Positions 4,841 to 5,741 of a DNA stretch of 5,741 nucleotides are shown piece by piece (within the stretch, counting starts at the first letter, position 1; the number at the start of each line of letters is the position of its first letter). A model generated the notes under the pieces. That model had not been told where the DNA came from and did not search any database. It was given only the letters and a program-made list of their open reading frames with translations. A program made the position numbers and the translations under genes. The DNA comes from Candidatus Pacearchaeota archaeon (GTDB lineage Archaea > Nanobdellota > Nanobdellia > Pacearchaeales > GW2011-AR1): positions 1 through 5,741 of the forward strand of contig JACOWL010000035.1 of assembly GCA_016176815.1 (NCBI GenBank). Direction: 5' to 3'.

Positions 4841-5006
4841 TTTAGAAAAATATTCTTATTTTCTCAACTACTTCCTCTTTAATATCAATAGCATGAATAT
4901 GCTAAATTAAATAATGTGAGCGTGATTGTAATTGTGATCTAATCTACAATATCTTTCTAATGATTAAGAAAATGAAAGGCGGTTTTTAAATGTTTGTGGG
5001 CGAGCG

Positions 5007-5069
5007 TTTGCGCGGTTATTTTATAGAATAAAATGGCTATTTATAGTGTAAAATAGCATTTTGCGCGGT
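5007..5069. repeat. 10-bp direct repeats enclosing two hairpins
   Basis: TTTGCGCGGT occurs exactly at 5007-5016 and 5060-5069. Between them are ATTTTAT-AGA-ATAAAAT (5018-5034) and a longer interrupted stem pairing AAAATG (5030-5035) with CATTTT (5057-5062) and CTATTT (5037-5042) with AAATAG (5051-5056), with one bulged G. The two stems overlap, so they would be alternatives. GCGCGGTTATTTTA resembles the GCTCGGTTATTTAA edge of the CCGAGC family in inverse orientation, suggesting a distant relative. Function is unknown. Confidence 0.45.
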
Positions 5070-5123
5070 AATCTTACTTAATCCAATTAATATTTCGATC
5101 ATTTACTTTGAGAATTTATTTAA

Positions 5124-5738
5124 TCATCTATACAAAAATTCCAATCCCTCAATTTCTTCTTCTCTTTCGGGCTCTTTTCTTTGCGGGGTAAATGTTCTGC
5201 CCTTAATTTTGTTATATTGGGGCATCATTCCGAGGGTTAAATATAATTTCAGCAATTTTTCTTTTATTTCTGTTTTTTCAGGAATAGAAATTGAATTCAT
5301 TTCAAGCATTTTTTCCCATACTTTTACAGCGCTGCTTCTTTTGTTTTCTTTAATTCCTCTTTCTGCTTCTTGCTTGTAAAATTCTTTCAAAGATTTTAAA
5401 ATTTCCGCTTTTTCTAAAGAGCTTGATTCACGCAAACATTTCCTGGCGGCTTCATCCGCTCTGTCAAAATATCCGGATTTTATATAACTATTAACAGCTT
5501 TAAGAAAATTTTTTATTTTTTCCGGCTGCAAAACGCACAGCTCTGCAACTTTTTCATAGCTTATCGCAGAATCAAAAAACATTTTTCTTTTTTCATACAC
5601 CTCTCCAAGTTTTTGATGAACAAATTTCTTAACATCTGTTGGAATGCCCGGATTTGTTTTTAAAAATCGCGTCAAATTGTCAATCTGAACATACTCTCCC
5701 CATTTAGAAACTTCTTTTTCAATTTCAGATTTAGTCAT
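5124..5738 (-). CDS. TPR-like alpha-helical repeat protein (start may lie outside the window)
   Basis: 204 residues from the ATG at 5738, ending LEFLYR with TGA. It is all-helical by composition, with TPR-like helix pairs at about 40-67 (LGEVYEKRKMFFDSAISYEK), 73-104 (AVNSYIKSGYFDRADEAARK), 115-147 (FYKQEAERGIKENKRSSAVK) and 158-178. Such solenoids bind other proteins; no enzyme motif, signal peptide or membrane segment is seen, so it is probably a cytoplasmic scaffold or adaptor. The C-terminus (185-200) is a charged Arg/Glu stretch. The codon before the ATG (GAG) is open to the window edge, so the true start could be further upstream. dnaG follows on the same strand after a 329-bp gap, too wide to argue for one operon. 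The specific family is not recognised. Confidence 0.75.
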   Translation of the reverse strand: MTKSEIEKEVSKWGEYVQIDNLTRFLKTNPGIPTDVKKFVHQKLGEVYEKRKMFFDSAISYEKVAELCVLQPEKIKNFLKAVNSYIKSGYFDRADEAARKCLRESSSLEKAEILKSLKEFYKQEAERGIKENKRSSAVKVWEKMLEMNSISIPEKTEIKEKLLKLYLTLGMMPQYNKIKGRTFTPQRKEPEREEEIEGLEFLYR

Positions 5739-5741
5739 CTC

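Larger units (their letters stand above)
4795..5123. other. Intergenic region with palindromes and short direct repeats
   Basis: About 330 bp between the TPR-like gene and dnaG, with no ORF I would support and no tRNA or C/D-box pattern. It holds the weak dnaG promoter, a palindrome at 4824-4840, a second palindrome TAGCAT-GAAT-ATGCTA (4889-4904), and a structured block at 5007-5069. It may contain the dnaG control region and possibly a small RNA. Confidence 0.6.

Overview
The window is AT-rich (roughly 70% A+T by eye) and reads as a chromosomal segment of a small-genome archaeon, most likely a DPANN lineage of the Woesearchaeota/Pacearchaeota kind. Three things support this. There is an archaeal-type DnaG primase with a central Toprim domain. 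There is an archaeal-type SMC C-terminus. Several genes have TATA-like boxes centred about 25 nt before the start codon and no Shine-Dalgarno sequence, as expected of leaderless transcripts. The lineage below Archaea is inferred from overall style, not from a marker gene.

Layout. (1) 2-298, plus strand: the last 98 residues of SMC, cut by the window edge. (2) 299-1004: about 700 bp with no convincing gene but dense repeats. It holds two identical 65-bp repeats plus a diverged third partial copy whose hairpin is kept by compensatory changes. It also holds a separate hairpin, three members of a CCGAGC repeat family, and a hairpin followed by a T-run that looks like a minus-strand terminator. 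(3) 1005-2253, minus strand: three orphan genes, namely a small basic membrane protein, a small soluble protein with an apparent one-base frameshift at its natural start, and a small secreted protein. A direct copy of the CCGAGC repeat (1738-1766) lies 1,054 bp from its partner at 684-712, so the first two orphans sit between direct repeats. (4) 2349-3566, minus: a signal-peptide, Ig-like, C-terminally anchored surface protein. (5) 3655-4794, minus: dnaG. (6) 4795-5123: about 330 bp without a gene, holding several palindromes and a pair of 10-bp direct repeats. (7) 5124-5738, minus: an alpha-helical, TPR-like protein whose start may lie beyond the window.

How it fits together. smc (chromosome organisation) and dnaG (primase-like, also linked to the RNA exosome in archaea) are core genes. 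The surface protein probably belongs to the cell envelope. All complete genes read on the minus strand and converge with smc on the repeat tract, which therefore receives transcripts from both sides. The most notable unexplained material is non-coding: hairpin repeats with covarying stems, a dispersed repeat family also with a covarying stem, and palindromes at the surface-protein and dnaG promoters.
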